From CBDFHC01 sp965247585 (GTDB lineage Bacteria; Chloroflexota; Dehalococcoidia; Lucifugimonadales; GCA-2712585): a stretch of 64,000 nt of DNA. Positions 1-7,921 of the stretch are shown one piece after another; the stretch's first letter is position 1; each line of letters begins with the position of its first letter. A program made the translations under genes and the position numbers. The notes beneath the pieces were generated by a model, which worked only from the letters and a program-made list of their open reading frames with translations, did not search any database and had not been told where the DNA came from. Where the stretch lies: positions 496,001 to 560,000 of the forward strand of contig CBDFHC010000005.1 of the NCBI GenBank assembly GCA_965247585.1, read 5' to 3'.

Positions 1-1
1 G

Positions 2-286
2 GTGATTGTGCTGGGAGGCGGTGGATGGGTGATGTGGAGCATCCTCTCGTCCCGAAAAGGAAAGGCCCAAGCGGAGCTCTCGCCGCAGATTGGACAGGTG
101 GGAGAGGTGGTGGAGGAGCTCTCTCCCCGAGGGCTGATAAGGCTGCAAACCGAGCTGTGGACCGCGGTGAGCGAAGGTCGCTCAACCATCAGCCCGGGAC
201 AATACGTGCGGGTGGTAAGCCAGGAAGGCGCCATGTTGACCGTGCGCCCGGAGGTGGCGGCGGAATCCGGGGTTGTGACCCAGTAA
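2..286 (+). CDS. NfeD-like protein, C-terminal part (truncated by window start)
   Basis: The visible part is one short hydrophobic stretch followed by a small beta-rich domain with the pattern GQVGEVVEEL near residue 31. This resembles the OB-fold C-terminal domain of NfeD proteins. NfeD partners membrane SPFH proteins and is thought to help organise or stabilise membrane microdomains. The next gene on the same strand, 177 bases on, encodes an SPFH protein, which is the classic pairing. The reading frame is already open at base 2, so the true start and any N-terminal membrane or protease-like part lie upstream of the window. The family call rests on domain character and context. Confidence 0.6.
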   Translation: MIVLGGGGWVMWSILSSRKGKAQAELSPQIGQVGEVVEELSPRGLIRLQTELWTAVSEGRSTISPGQYVRVVSQEGAMLTVRPEVAAESGVVTQ

Positions 287-412
287 GCACGCTTGGCCGG
301 GCTTGTCCCCGCGACAGTTGATAGACAGGCCAATCCAGGCGTGTTATCGTACCGGAAATCCGGGTACCTACAATCTATCGCCGAACTATGAATAATTTCG
401 TCATGTCGACTG

Positions 413-458
413 TATAATCCAACCCGGTGGCCCCGCAATAGGTGAGGCGTTGAGGAGG
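413..458 (+). promoter_or_regulatory. -10 hexamer and strong Shine-Dalgarno before the SPFH gene
   Basis: A perfect TATAAT lies at 413-418. No convincing -35 hexamer sits 17 bases upstream, so the promoter is only half supported. GAGGAGG at 452-458 sits 5 bases before the ATG at 464 and fixes that start. Confidence 0.45.
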
Positions 459-463
459 TCCAA

Positions 464-1327
464 ATGGCATCTGGCGTAGTTGTGGTCAAGCAGTTCCAGC
501 GGATGGTGGTGCTGAAGTGGGGACGCTGGACGGGGAATCAAGATGCGGGGTTCCGCTTCTTGTTGCCCATCGTATATGACGGACGGATTGTGGACCTGCG
601 GGAGCAGGTGGAGCGAGTGCCCACCCAGAAGTACATCACCGTTGACAACGTGGTGATTGACATGGACTTCGTCCTCTACTACCGCGTCCTGGAAGACCAG
701 GCGGAGAAGTCTGTCATTGGCGTCACCGACCACCGCGCCGCCGTGAGAAGCCAGGCGGTGGCCGACCTCAGGTCCATCGTGGGGAACATCACCCTGGCGG
801 CCGCCCTGGCCGAGAGAGAGACCATTCAGGGCCAGCTTCAGGCGGCGCTGGACGCCAACACCGGGCGCTGGGGCGTGAAGGTCACAGGGGTGGCTATCAA
901 TGAGATTGACCCGCCCATGGGGGTGAAGGCGGCCATGGAGCGGGAGAAGTCCGCCGACGCCATCAAGACGGCGGAGATTACCGAGTCCGAGGGCCAGCGG
1001 CAGGCGGCAATAAACCGCGCCGAGGGCGAAAAGCAGGCCCGTATCCTTGAGGCGGAGGGACATCGCCAGGGGGAGATCCTAACGGCGGAGGGCGACCAGC
1101 AGGCCGCGGTGCTGCGGGCCGAGGGATTCAGCGTCGCCCTGGACAAGATCTACCAGGTGGCCTCCAACGTGGACGCCAAGACCATGAACCTCCAGTACTT
1201 TGAGGTGCTGAAGGAGTTGGGGTCAAGTCCGGCCACCAAGTTTGTCTTCCCCATGGAGTTTACCTCCATGCTCCAGCCGTTCCTCAACCTGGGCGTCGGG
1301 GGCGGTAAGGCCAACAGTCAAGAGTAG
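464..1327 (+). CDS. SPFH/Band 7 domain protein (stomatin/prohibitin-like)
   Basis: This 287-residue protein has an SPFH domain over roughly residues 5-160. It is followed by a long charged heptad-like segment at about 155-225, rich in Ala, Glu and Gln with repeated AEGE/AEGH units, typical of the stomatin and flotillin coiled coil. SPFH proteins oligomerise on membranes and scaffold microdomains or regulate membrane proteases. Unlike most relatives there is no hydrophobic N-terminal anchor, and an in-frame stop just upstream excludes a longer start. It may reach the membrane peripherally or through the NfeD-like neighbour. The ATG is set by GAGGAGG five bases upstream. Confidence 0.85.
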   Translation: MASGVVVVKQFQRMVVLKWGRWTGNQDAGFRFLLPIVYDGRIVDLREQVERVPTQKYITVDNVVIDMDFVLYYRVLEDQAEKSVIGVTDHRAAVRSQAVADLRSIVGNITLAAALAERETIQGQLQAALDANTGRWGVKVTGVAINEIDPPMGVKAAMEREKSADAIKTAEITESEGQRQAAINRAEGEKQARILEAEGHRQGEILTAEGDQQAAVLRAEGFSVALDKIYQVASNVDAKTMNLQYFEVLKELGSSPATKFVFPMEFTSMLQPFLNLGVGGGKANSQE

Positions 1328-1366
1328 GCCGCCCCGCGCCGCGAAGGCAACGAGGCCCCGGCTGCT

Positions 1367-1972
1367 TTAGAGCGGCTCCGGATGGATGATGCCATAGGTG
1401 CCGTCGAGGCGGCGGTAGAGGACGTTGTAATTGGCCTCCTCGCTGTTCATGAAGAGGAAGAAGCCGTGGCCCAGCAACTCCATCTGGAAGATGGCCTCCT
1501 CAATGTCCATGGGCTTCACGGGGTAGGTCTTGTTCTTGACCACCACCTCGGAAGCCTCTTCGTCCACCGGCGGCCCTTCGCTTAAGGCGGCGACTTCCGA
1601 TTCCGCCGCGGCTTCGCGGTCCTCGCCCCGCCGGACGGCCCTTCGGGCGCGCTCGGTGTGGTAGGTCTTCCCCTTGAAGCGGTCGATGCGGCGGAACAAA
1701 ACATCGGCGGCGGCGTCCACCGCGGCCATTACGGTGGCTCCCCGTTCCTCGCCACGGAGGACCACCCCGTTGACCTCCAGGGTAAACTGCGCGGTTACGC
1801 GGTCCTGCTGTGACCGGGCGTTTTGGGAAGTTAGCTCCGCGCTGGACTTGATGGCGGAGGGCAGGTGGCGGCCCACCCGCCCCAGCTTCTTCTTTATGTA
1901 CTCTTTGCTCTGGGGCTGAAGCTCAAAGTTCCTGACGCGAACAATTACGTCCAACGTTCGCAAGTCCTCCAA
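1367..1972 (-). CDS. hpf: Ribosome hibernation promoting factor, long form
   Basis: This protein of about 200 residues has the two-domain layout of long HPF. An N-terminal S30AE/YfiA beta-alpha domain (about 7-110) is joined by an acidic linker to a C-terminal dimerisation domain (about 140-195) with the characteristic EEAIFQMELLGHGFFLF and NVLYRR stretches. Long HPF binds the 30S decoding region and dimerises 70S ribosomes into inactive 100S particles in stationary phase. The first codon is TTG. GGAGG falls inside the first codons, so the real start may be the TTG at 1954, six residues later, where the spacing is about 11 bases. Family identity is firm; only the start is uncertain. Confidence 0.9.
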   Translation of the reverse strand: MEDLRTLDVIVRVRNFELQPQSKEYIKKKLGRVGRHLPSAIKSSAELTSQNARSQQDRVTAQFTLEVNGVVLRGEERGATVMAAVDAAADVLFRRIDRFKGKTYHTERARRAVRRGEDREAAAESEVAALSEGPPVDEEASEVVVKNKTYPVKPMDIEEAIFQMELLGHGFFLFMNSEEANYNVLYRRLDGTYGIIHPEPL

Positions 1973-2058
1973 CTGTTTAGCTAATTGCTGCCCCTGGACT
2001 CCGTTCTACGGCGGCCCGGCAGCGGGTCAAGGGCCGGTTGGCCCGCGAATAGCGGCGT

Positions 2059-2739
2059 TTAGGCGGCTGATAACCGCTGACGCCTGGTGGAGACCGGGCC
2101 ATTTCGGCCCTGTAGCTTGGGAATTGTGATCAGCCCCTCTTCCGGGATTCCTAGCTGGTCCGCGTCGCCCCGCAGGTGAAGATAGGCCGTATACGCCGTG
2201 AGGATGGCGTCTGACCGGTCATGGTTCAGCTTTTCAACGTGGTCATCCATTCCGGACACCAACTCGGGCAGATGCCGGCGCAGGTGGGTCAGGCTCTCCG
2301 GACGTCTCTTGGGAGGGAGCCCGTCACCGAATAGCAGTACCTTGGTGGCATAGGGGTACGCCTCCACCAGGTTGAAACCCCGGCGGCGCAAGCCGTTGCG
2401 CAGCTTTATGGCCCGATAGATCAACGGGCGGATGATCGACTTTTTCCCGGTGTAGAAGCACGCGATGCCCATCTTGGCGATCTCGACCTCCGCCATGCGT
2501 CCCTTGTGGCCGTTGGTGGGGGCGCAAGGACAACTCTGGTCCAGGCAGTGGATCCCCTGCGGCAACCCCAGGGGCGCGTCAATACCTATCACGTCTGGCG
2601 GATGGGTGGCCAGCAGGGCCACCAGCTCCTTATAGGTCTTGAAGCTGGAAAGCTGGACCAGGGCGCCGTTCTCGTCAAGAATGGCGGTGGCGCTGGCCCG
2701 TTTTGGGGAAGCGGTCAGATCAATTCCCAAACACAGCAT
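2059..2739 (-). CDS. DUF429 family protein (predicted RNase H-fold nuclease)
   Basis: This 226-residue protein begins LCLGIDLTASPKRAS, and a second acidic strand GIDAPLGLP lies near residue 52. The GxDxxxx...GxDxPLG arrangement is the signature of DUF429, a family predicted to adopt an RNase H-like fold with catalytic acidic residues. A conserved DRSDAILTAYTAYLH segment in the C-terminal half also fits the family. The biological substrate is not established for most members. It stands alone on the minus strand between meaB and hpf, with gaps of about 130 and 85 bases, so context does not refine the role. Confidence 0.7.
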   Translation of the reverse strand: MLCLGIDLTASPKRASATAILDENGALVQLSSFKTYKELVALLATHPPDVIGIDAPLGLPQGIHCLDQSCPCAPTNGHKGRMAEVEIAKMGIACFYTGKKSIIRPLIYRAIKLRNGLRRRGFNLVEAYPYATKVLLFGDGLPPKRRPESLTHLRRHLPELVSGMDDHVEKLNHDRSDAILTAYTAYLHLRGDADQLGIPEEGLITIPKLQGRNGPVSTRRQRLSAA

Positions 2740-2871
2740 AACGTTCCTTCAAAGCTCGCTTTTCTTGTCAATTTCCCACCGCACTATGGCGGCGAATAGA
2801 AGTGTCTTAGAGACCATGTTGCCCCTGGAATCCACCCTATCAAGCGCCGCCTAATGACAGGGGTTAAAAGT

Positions 2872-3822
2872 CTAGCCCAGGCCGGTTGGGCGCCGGTCCA
2901 GCAGGGCCAGCGCAAAAGAGTATGGGTCCTGTTTGCCCGATTGCACCTGGTCCAGTAACCCCCGAAGCTCCGGGTCACTATGAATCTGGGCCTTGGCGCG
3001 GCGGCCCAGCTCCTCCTCTACCACCTCCAAGAACTCGCCGGTCCGGCGGTCCCGCCGCCTGGTCTCCAGCTCACCGGTCCGGCCAAGATAGTCGCGGTGC
3101 ATCCCCACCTGCTCCCATAGCTCGGCCACGCCCCGTCCGTTCACCGCCTCGGTGGTCAAGGCGGGCGGCATCCAACCGCCGTTAGACTCGCCCAGTGCCA
3201 CGGCGCTCCTGATATCGGCGATCATCCTGTCGGCTCCCGGCCGGTCTGCCTTGTTGACCACATATATGTCCGCTATCTCCATCAGGCCCGCCTTGAGGGT
3301 CTGTATCACGTCGCCTGCCTCCGGCACCAGTGTCACCACCACCGTATCCGCCACGCCCATGATGTCCAACTCCGTCTGGCCCACCCCCACGGTTTCCACC
3401 AGCACCACGTCCTTGCCCGAGGCGTCCAGCAGGCGGACCACCCCCTTTATAATCCTGGGTAATCCTCCATGGCTGCCCCTGGTGGCCATGCTCCGGATGA
3501 ACACCCCCGGGTCCAGGTAGTGGAGCTGCATCCGGATCCTGTCTCCCAAAAGGGCCCCGCCGCTGTAGGGGCTGGTGGGGTCAACAGCAATGATACCTAC
3601 GGACAGCCCTTGCTTCCTCAACAACTCGGTGAGGCAGGCCAGCAGCGTGCTCTTGCCCGCCCCGGGAGGACCTGTGACACCAACGCAGTACGCGGCGCCA
3701 ACGTGAGGGTAGACCTCCCCGGTGACCACTGCGCCCTGGGGGTCACCCCGCTCCAGCAGCGAGATGGCCCTGGAGAGGGCGCGTTTATCTCCCTTTAGCA
3801 ACTGATCTGAGACCTGGAGCAA
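2872..3822 (-). CDS. meaB: MeaB/ArgK-type G3E GTPase (cobalamin mutase chaperone)
   Basis: This 316-residue GTPase has a Walker A motif GPPGAGKST at about residue 51, a switch region with VDPTSPYSGGALLGDR, the QTE-containing VETVGVGQTELD segment, and the base-specificity motif NKAD. These define MeaB/ArgK. MeaB gates and protects adenosylcobalamin in methylmalonyl-CoA mutase or related acyl-CoA mutases. No mutase gene is in the window, so the partner must lie elsewhere. Translation appears to start at TTG. The gene is transcribed away from the iron transporter operon, leaving a shared intergenic region of about 270 bases. Confidence 0.9.
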   Translation of the reverse strand: MLQVSDQLLKGDKRALSRAISLLERGDPQGAVVTGEVYPHVGAAYCVGVTGPPGAGKSTLLACLTELLRKQGLSVGIIAVDPTSPYSGGALLGDRIRMQLHYLDPGVFIRSMATRGSHGGLPRIIKGVVRLLDASGKDVVLVETVGVGQTELDIMGVADTVVVTLVPEAGDVIQTLKAGLMEIADIYVVNKADRPGADRMIADIRSAVALGESNGGWMPPALTTEAVNGRGVAELWEQVGMHRDYLGRTGELETRRRDRRTGEFLEVVEEELGRRAKAQIHSDPELRGLLDQVQSGKQDPYSFALALLDRRPTGLG

Positions 3823-3946
3823 GCGCCGTCACCAAGGGACGATTGGGCCGGGGGTAGGGACTGTAGCATTGGCGCCCTGGAGCGTCAAGCCGTTTTCTTC
3901 TGATTGGGGCCAGCGTCCGCGGGCGAAAGCTGGGCCGTGCGTCAAC

Positions 3947-4014
3947 ACCCTAATAGGGTATTGACACCTGTAATAGGTTAATGTATATAAAGTCGCGAGT
4001 TAATCTACATTAAC
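3947..4014 (+). promoter_or_regulatory. Promoter with palindromic operator candidates for the iron ABC operon
   Basis: A consensus -35 TTGACA at 3961-3966 is followed after 17 bases by TATATA at 3984-3989. Palindromes crowd this promoter. ACCCTA/TAGGGT flank one base at 3947-3959. GTTAAT/ATTAAC flank four bases at 3999-4014. Nine-base arms GTTAATGTA (3977-3985) and TACATTAAC (4006-4014) bracket the -10 region. The layout suits repression by a dimeric regulator. An iron-responsive DtxR/IdeR or Fur-type protein is plausible from the downstream genes but is inferred. Confidence 0.65.
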
Positions 4015-4092
4015 AATTTTAGTAAACCTGGGTTTTATCGGGGTGCGGCGCGCTCCGGGAGGTGGTTCTTGAATCATCAAAAGGAGAGCAGA

Positions 4093-5160
4093 ATGCCACT
4101 ACAAGGGAAACGTGGCAACCTGAAAGCCAGGGGGTGGGCAGAACTGATTCGCCGGGTAAAGGCGCCCGCGGTATGTCTGTTGCTGTTGACGGTGGCGGCG
4201 GTGGCCCTGCTGGCCTCCGCCTGCGGCGGAGACGGCGCCAGCCTGACGGTTTACTCCGGGCGCAGCGAAAGCCTGGTGGACCCGATCATTCAGCGGTTTA
4301 CCGAGGAGACGGGAATCAAGGTCTCGGTGAAATACGCCGGGACGCCACAGTTGGCGGCAACGCTCCTGGAAGAGGGGTCAAACAGCCCGGCTGACGTCTT
4401 CTTTGCCCAGGACCCCGGCGGCCTTGGATCCGTAGAGCAGCTCCTTGCCCCGTTGCCCGCCGGCATTTTGGACCGGGTGCCGGAGTGGGCTCGCTCGCCT
4501 GAAAAGCGATGGGTGGGCATATCCGGACGCGCCCGGGTGGTGGTATACAACACGGACAACCTTTCGGAGGGCGATCTGCCGGACGATATATGGGGCTTCA
4601 CCGACCCGAAATGGAAGGGGCGCATCGGCTGGCCTCCCACCAACGCATCATTCCAGACCATGGTCACGGGCATGCGAAGCGCCGGGGGTGAGGAGAGGAC
4701 CCGGCAGTGGCTCAAGGGCATCCAGGCCAACTCCTCCAAGTTCTTCGCCAGCAACACCCCAACAGTGGCCGCCGTGGGCGCCGGGGAAGTGGACGTGGGC
4801 TTCGTGAACCACTACTACCTGTACCGCTTCCTGACGGAAGAGGGCGAGGACTTTCCGGCGCGGAACTACCACTTGCGCGGCGGCGGCTCCGGGGCCTTGG
4901 TAATGGTGGCGGGCGCGGGCATCCTGCGCTCGTCGAATAAAGAGGGCGATGCCAAAAGGTTCATTGAGTACCTCCTCTCGGAGCCGGCGCAGCAGTTCTT
5001 CGCCCAGGAGACCTTCGAGTACCCACTGATCGAGGGCGTCAGCGTGCACCATCTGTTGACGCCGCTGGCAGAGATCAAGAAGCCGTCCATCTCTCTGAAG
5101 GAGCTGGCGGACCTGGACGGCACGCAGAAGCTGCTGCGCGAAACCGGCATTTTGCCGTAG
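4093..5160 (+). CDS. Ferric iron ABC transporter, substrate-binding lipoprotein
   Basis: This protein of about 355 residues starts with a basic stretch and a hydrophobic segment ending in the lipobox LASAC, so it is a predicted lipoprotein. The mature part opens with LTVYSGRSESL and contains an FVNHYYLYRF segment. Adjacent tyrosines in that position bind ferric iron in the FbpA/FutA family. It would capture Fe3+ at the outer face of the membrane and pass it to the permease encoded next. The ATG at 4093 is preferred over an in-frame TTG at 4069 because AAGGAG lies seven bases upstream of the ATG. It is the first gene of a three-gene operon. Confidence 0.88.
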   Translation: MPLQGKRGNLKARGWAELIRRVKAPAVCLLLLTVAAVALLASACGGDGASLTVYSGRSESLVDPIIQRFTEETGIKVSVKYAGTPQLAATLLEEGSNSPADVFFAQDPGGLGSVEQLLAPLPAGILDRVPEWARSPEKRWVGISGRARVVVYNTDNLSEGDLPDDIWGFTDPKWKGRIGWPPTNASFQTMVTGMRSAGGEERTRQWLKGIQANSSKFFASNTPTVAAVGAGEVDVGFVNHYYLYRFLTEEGEDFPARNYHLRGGGSGALVMVAGAGILRSSNKEGDAKRFIEYLLSEPAQQFFAQETFEYPLIEGVSVHHLLTPLAEIKKPSISLKELADLDGTQKLLRETGILP

Positions 5161-5174
5161 GACGCCGCTGACCG

Positions 5175-6803
5175 GTGACTACCAGGGCCAACCAGGCTTC
5201 CACACCCTTGGCCGGGGTCTGGGGAAAGATTTTAGGCCCCAAGTCGCGGCCGCCAGCGGTGCTGTGGCTCCCCGCGCTTTTGGTGGCGGCAGCCATGGCG
5301 CTTCCCATAGTCTACCTGGTGGTGAGGACGCTGGGGGCAGGGCAAGAGCTCCCGGACCTGCTGTTCAGGACCCGTACCCTGCAAATTCTGCTGCGCTCCC
5401 TGGCGCTGATGGCCGCGGTGACGGCGGGCTCCATCATCATTGCGCTGCCGCTGGCCTGGCTCACCACCCGAACAGACCTGCCGCTGCGACGCGTCATCAC
5501 CATTGTCACGTCCCTGCCGCTGGTGGTCCCCAGTTACATAGGGGCCTTCGTTGTGCTGGTGGCGCTGGGACCCAAGGGAATGCTGCAAGGGGCGCTGGAG
5601 GGTCCCTTCGGGGTGGACCGGCTGCCGGAGATATACGGGTTCCCGGGGGCTATGCTGACGCTGACGCTGTTGAGCTACCCCTACGTTCTGCTGCCGCTGC
5701 GGGCGGCCCTGGGGAGGTTGGACCCTTCGCTGGAGGAGGCCTCTCGAAGCCTGGGGCAGAGCGGTTGGGCCACATTCCGCCGCGTAACCGTCCCGCTGCT
5801 ACGGCCCGCCATAGCCGCCGGGGCGCTGCTGGTGGCCCTCTACACCCTTAGCGACTTCGGCGCGGTGTCGCTGCTCAGATACGAGACCTTCACCTGGGCC
5901 ATCTACCTCCAGTTCGACTCGGCCTTCGACAGGACCCTGGCCGCTGGGTTGTCGCTGGTGCTGGTGGTGGTGGCGGCGGGCATCCTGCTGGCGGAGATGC
6001 GCAGCCGAGGCAAGGGGCGGTACTACCGTACGGCGTCCGGTTCGGCCCGAAGGCTTGCCCCGGTGCAGTTGGGGCGCTGGAAGTGGCCCTCCGTGGCGTT
6101 TTGCGCCCTGGTGGCCGTCTTCGCCCTGGCGCTGCCCATGACCATTCTGGGCTACTGGGTGGTACGGGGCGTTTCCGCCGGGGAGTCCATCCCCGGGCTA
6201 TGGAGCGCCGCGGCCAGCTCCCTGTACGTTTCCGCGCTGGCGGCGGGCGCCACCCTGATAGCGGCCATTCCAGTGGCGGTGCTGGCGGTGCGCTTCCCCG
6301 GCTGGCGCAGCGCGCTGCTGGAGCGCGCCACCTACATCGGCTTTGCCCTGCCGGGGATTGCCATAGCGCTGGCGCTGGTGTTCTTCGGGGCGCGATTCGG
6401 CGGTCCGGTGTACCAAACACTGCTGCTCTTGGTGTTTGCCTACGTGGTGCTATTCCTGCCCGCGGCGGTGGGCTCCATCAGGGCGTCTCTGCTACAGGTG
6501 AGCCCCCGGCTGGAGGAAGCGGCGCGAAACCTGGGAAGGGGGCCGTTCCAGGTGCTTTACAGCATCACGCTGCCGTTGATGCGGTCCGGGCTGCTGGCCG
6601 GGGCGGCGCTGGTCTTCCTGCTCACCATGAAGGAGCTGCCCGCCACGCTCATCCTGGGACCCATAGGTTTCGACACGCTGGCTACGTCTATATGGTCTGC
6701 AGCGTCCGAGGCGTTTTTTGCCCAGGCGGCGGCCCACGCCCTGGTGCTGGTTTTGGTATCATCAGTTCCAATGGCCTTTTTCATGCTGAGGGAGAATCGC
6801 TAG
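5175..6803 (+). CDS. Ferric iron ABC transporter, permease (FbpB-like)
   Basis: This 542-residue integral membrane protein has two tandem permease halves. Each carries the EAA-type loop that contacts the ATPase: LEEASRSLGQSGWATFRRVTVPLL in the first half and LEEAARNLGRGPFQVLYSITLPLM in the second, with about twelve hydrophobic segments overall. The duplicated arrangement is typical of FbpB/SfuB/HitB iron permeases. It starts with GTG, 14 bases after the stop of the binding-protein gene, and ends five bases before the ATG of the ATPase gene, so the three are co-transcribed. Confidence 0.88.
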   Translation: MTTRANQASTPLAGVWGKILGPKSRPPAVLWLPALLVAAAMALPIVYLVVRTLGAGQELPDLLFRTRTLQILLRSLALMAAVTAGSIIIALPLAWLTTRTDLPLRRVITIVTSLPLVVPSYIGAFVVLVALGPKGMLQGALEGPFGVDRLPEIYGFPGAMLTLTLLSYPYVLLPLRAALGRLDPSLEEASRSLGQSGWATFRRVTVPLLRPAIAAGALLVALYTLSDFGAVSLLRYETFTWAIYLQFDSAFDRTLAAGLSLVLVVVAAGILLAEMRSRGKGRYYRTASGSARRLAPVQLGRWKWPSVAFCALVAVFALALPMTILGYWVVRGVSAGESIPGLWSAAASSLYVSALAAGATLIAAIPVAVLAVRFPGWRSALLERATYIGFALPGIAIALALVFFGARFGGPVYQTLLLLVFAYVVLFLPAAVGSIRASLLQVSPRLEEAARNLGRGPFQVLYSITLPLMRSGLLAGAALVFLLTMKELPATLILGPIGFDTLATSIWSAASEAFFAQAAAHALVLVLVSSVPMAFFMLRENR

Positions 6804-6808
6804 CTGTC

Positions 6809-7921
6809 ATGCAAATACCGGCGCTCCGGTGCGCTGGCCTGGGCAAGAGCTACAACGGGACCCCGGCGGTCTCCGGGCTGGACCTGGAGGTGGCCCAGGG
6901 GGAAGTGCTGGCGCTCCTGGGACCCAGCGGCTGCGGTAAGACCACCACCCTCCGGCTCATCTCCGGTTTCGAATTGCCGGACATCGGCACCGTAGAGGTG
7001 GATGGCAGGACCGTGGCCGGGCCAGGGACCTTCGTTCCACCGGAGCGGCGGCACATCGGCATGGTGTTTCAGGACTACGCCCTATTCCCCCACCTGACGG
7101 TAGCCGAGAACGTGGCCTTCGGGCTACCCAAGAGCCAGCGCCGCGAGGCCCGGGTCAAGATGGTGCTGTCGCTGGTGGGACTGACCCGGCTCCAGGGCCG
7201 CATGCCACACGAGCTTTCCGGAGGCGAGCAGCAACGCGTCGCCCTGGCCAGGGCGCTGGTGCCCGCGCCGGCCATTCTCCTCCTTGACGAGCCCTTCTCC
7301 AACCTGGACGCCAAGCTCCGGCAGCAGGTGAGGGAAGAAGTGAAGGAGGTGCTGGAGGTCAGCGAGGCCACCGCGCTATTTGTTACCCACGACCAGGAAG
7401 AGGCGCTGTATATGGGAGACCGCGTGGCGGTGCTGAACGAGGGCCGCCTGGAGCAGGTGGGCACGCCGGAGGAGGTGTACCAGGAACCCTGGTCCTCTTT
7501 TGTTGCCCACTTTGTGGGGCTGGCGGACTTCCTTTCGGTGGTTTTTAGGAACGGCGCCGCCTGGACCGAGGCGGGGCCGCTGCCCAAGGACTCGGCGCCA
7601 CCAGCACAGCCTGACCTGGAGGTGATGGTCCGTCCGGAGGACGTGGCCTTCCGCGTTTCGGACACCGGCAAGGGCAGAGTCATCGCCCGCACCTTCCGGG
7701 GCGCTTACACCATGTACAGCATCGTGCTGGACTCTGGGGAGTCTGTTCGTTCGCTAACATCCAACCTACAGCGCCACCCCCTGGGAACGCGGGTGGAGGT
7801 AGTGCTGGAGCCCAAGCACAAGGTGGTCTGCTTCCGAAAGGGGCGCGCCGTGGGGCGGGACGGCCAGGGCGGGATTTTCACTCCCGGCCAGATTCGGCGA
7901 TTCGGCGGCGGCTCGGACTAG
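6809..7921 (+). CDS. Ferric iron ABC transporter, ATP-binding protein (FbpC-like)
   Basis: This protein of about 370 residues has a complete nucleotide-binding domain: Walker A GPSGCGKTT, Q-loop MVFQDYALFPHLT, signature LSGGEQQRVALARAL, Walker B ILLLDEPFSNLD and the switch histidine in VTHDQEEAL. The C-terminal third is a TOBE-like beta domain (EVMVRPEDVAF), as in FbpC and PotA-type importers. The frame is open far upstream inside the permease gene. ATG 6809 is the sensible start because it begins the conserved N-terminus and follows GAGGGAGAA. Its TAG stop overlaps the metH stop on the other strand in CTAG at 7918-7921. Confidence 0.9.
   Translation: MQIPALRCAGLGKSYNGTPAVSGLDLEVAQGEVLALLGPSGCGKTTTLRLISGFELPDIGTVEVDGRTVAGPGTFVPPERRHIGMVFQDYALFPHLTVAENVAFGLPKSQRREARVKMVLSLVGLTRLQGRMPHELSGGEQQRVALARALVPAPAILLLDEPFSNLDAKLRQQVREEVKEVLEVSEATALFVTHDQEEALYMGDRVAVLNEGRLEQVGTPEEVYQEPWSSFVAHFVGLADFLSVVFRNGAAWTEAGPLPKDSAPPAQPDLEVMVRPEDVAFRVSDTGKGRVIARTFRGAYTMYSIVLDSGESVRSLTSNLQRHPLGTRVEVVLEPKHKVVCFRKGRAVGRDGQGGIFTPGQIRRFGGGSD

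Noticed and set aside
401..1063. Long open frame antisense to the SPFH gene, and similar long antisense frames over metH, ppdK, purL and clpC
   Set aside because: High GC with strong third-position bias makes mirror frames open. They lack family motifs and ribosome binding sites, while the sense frames encode recognised proteins.
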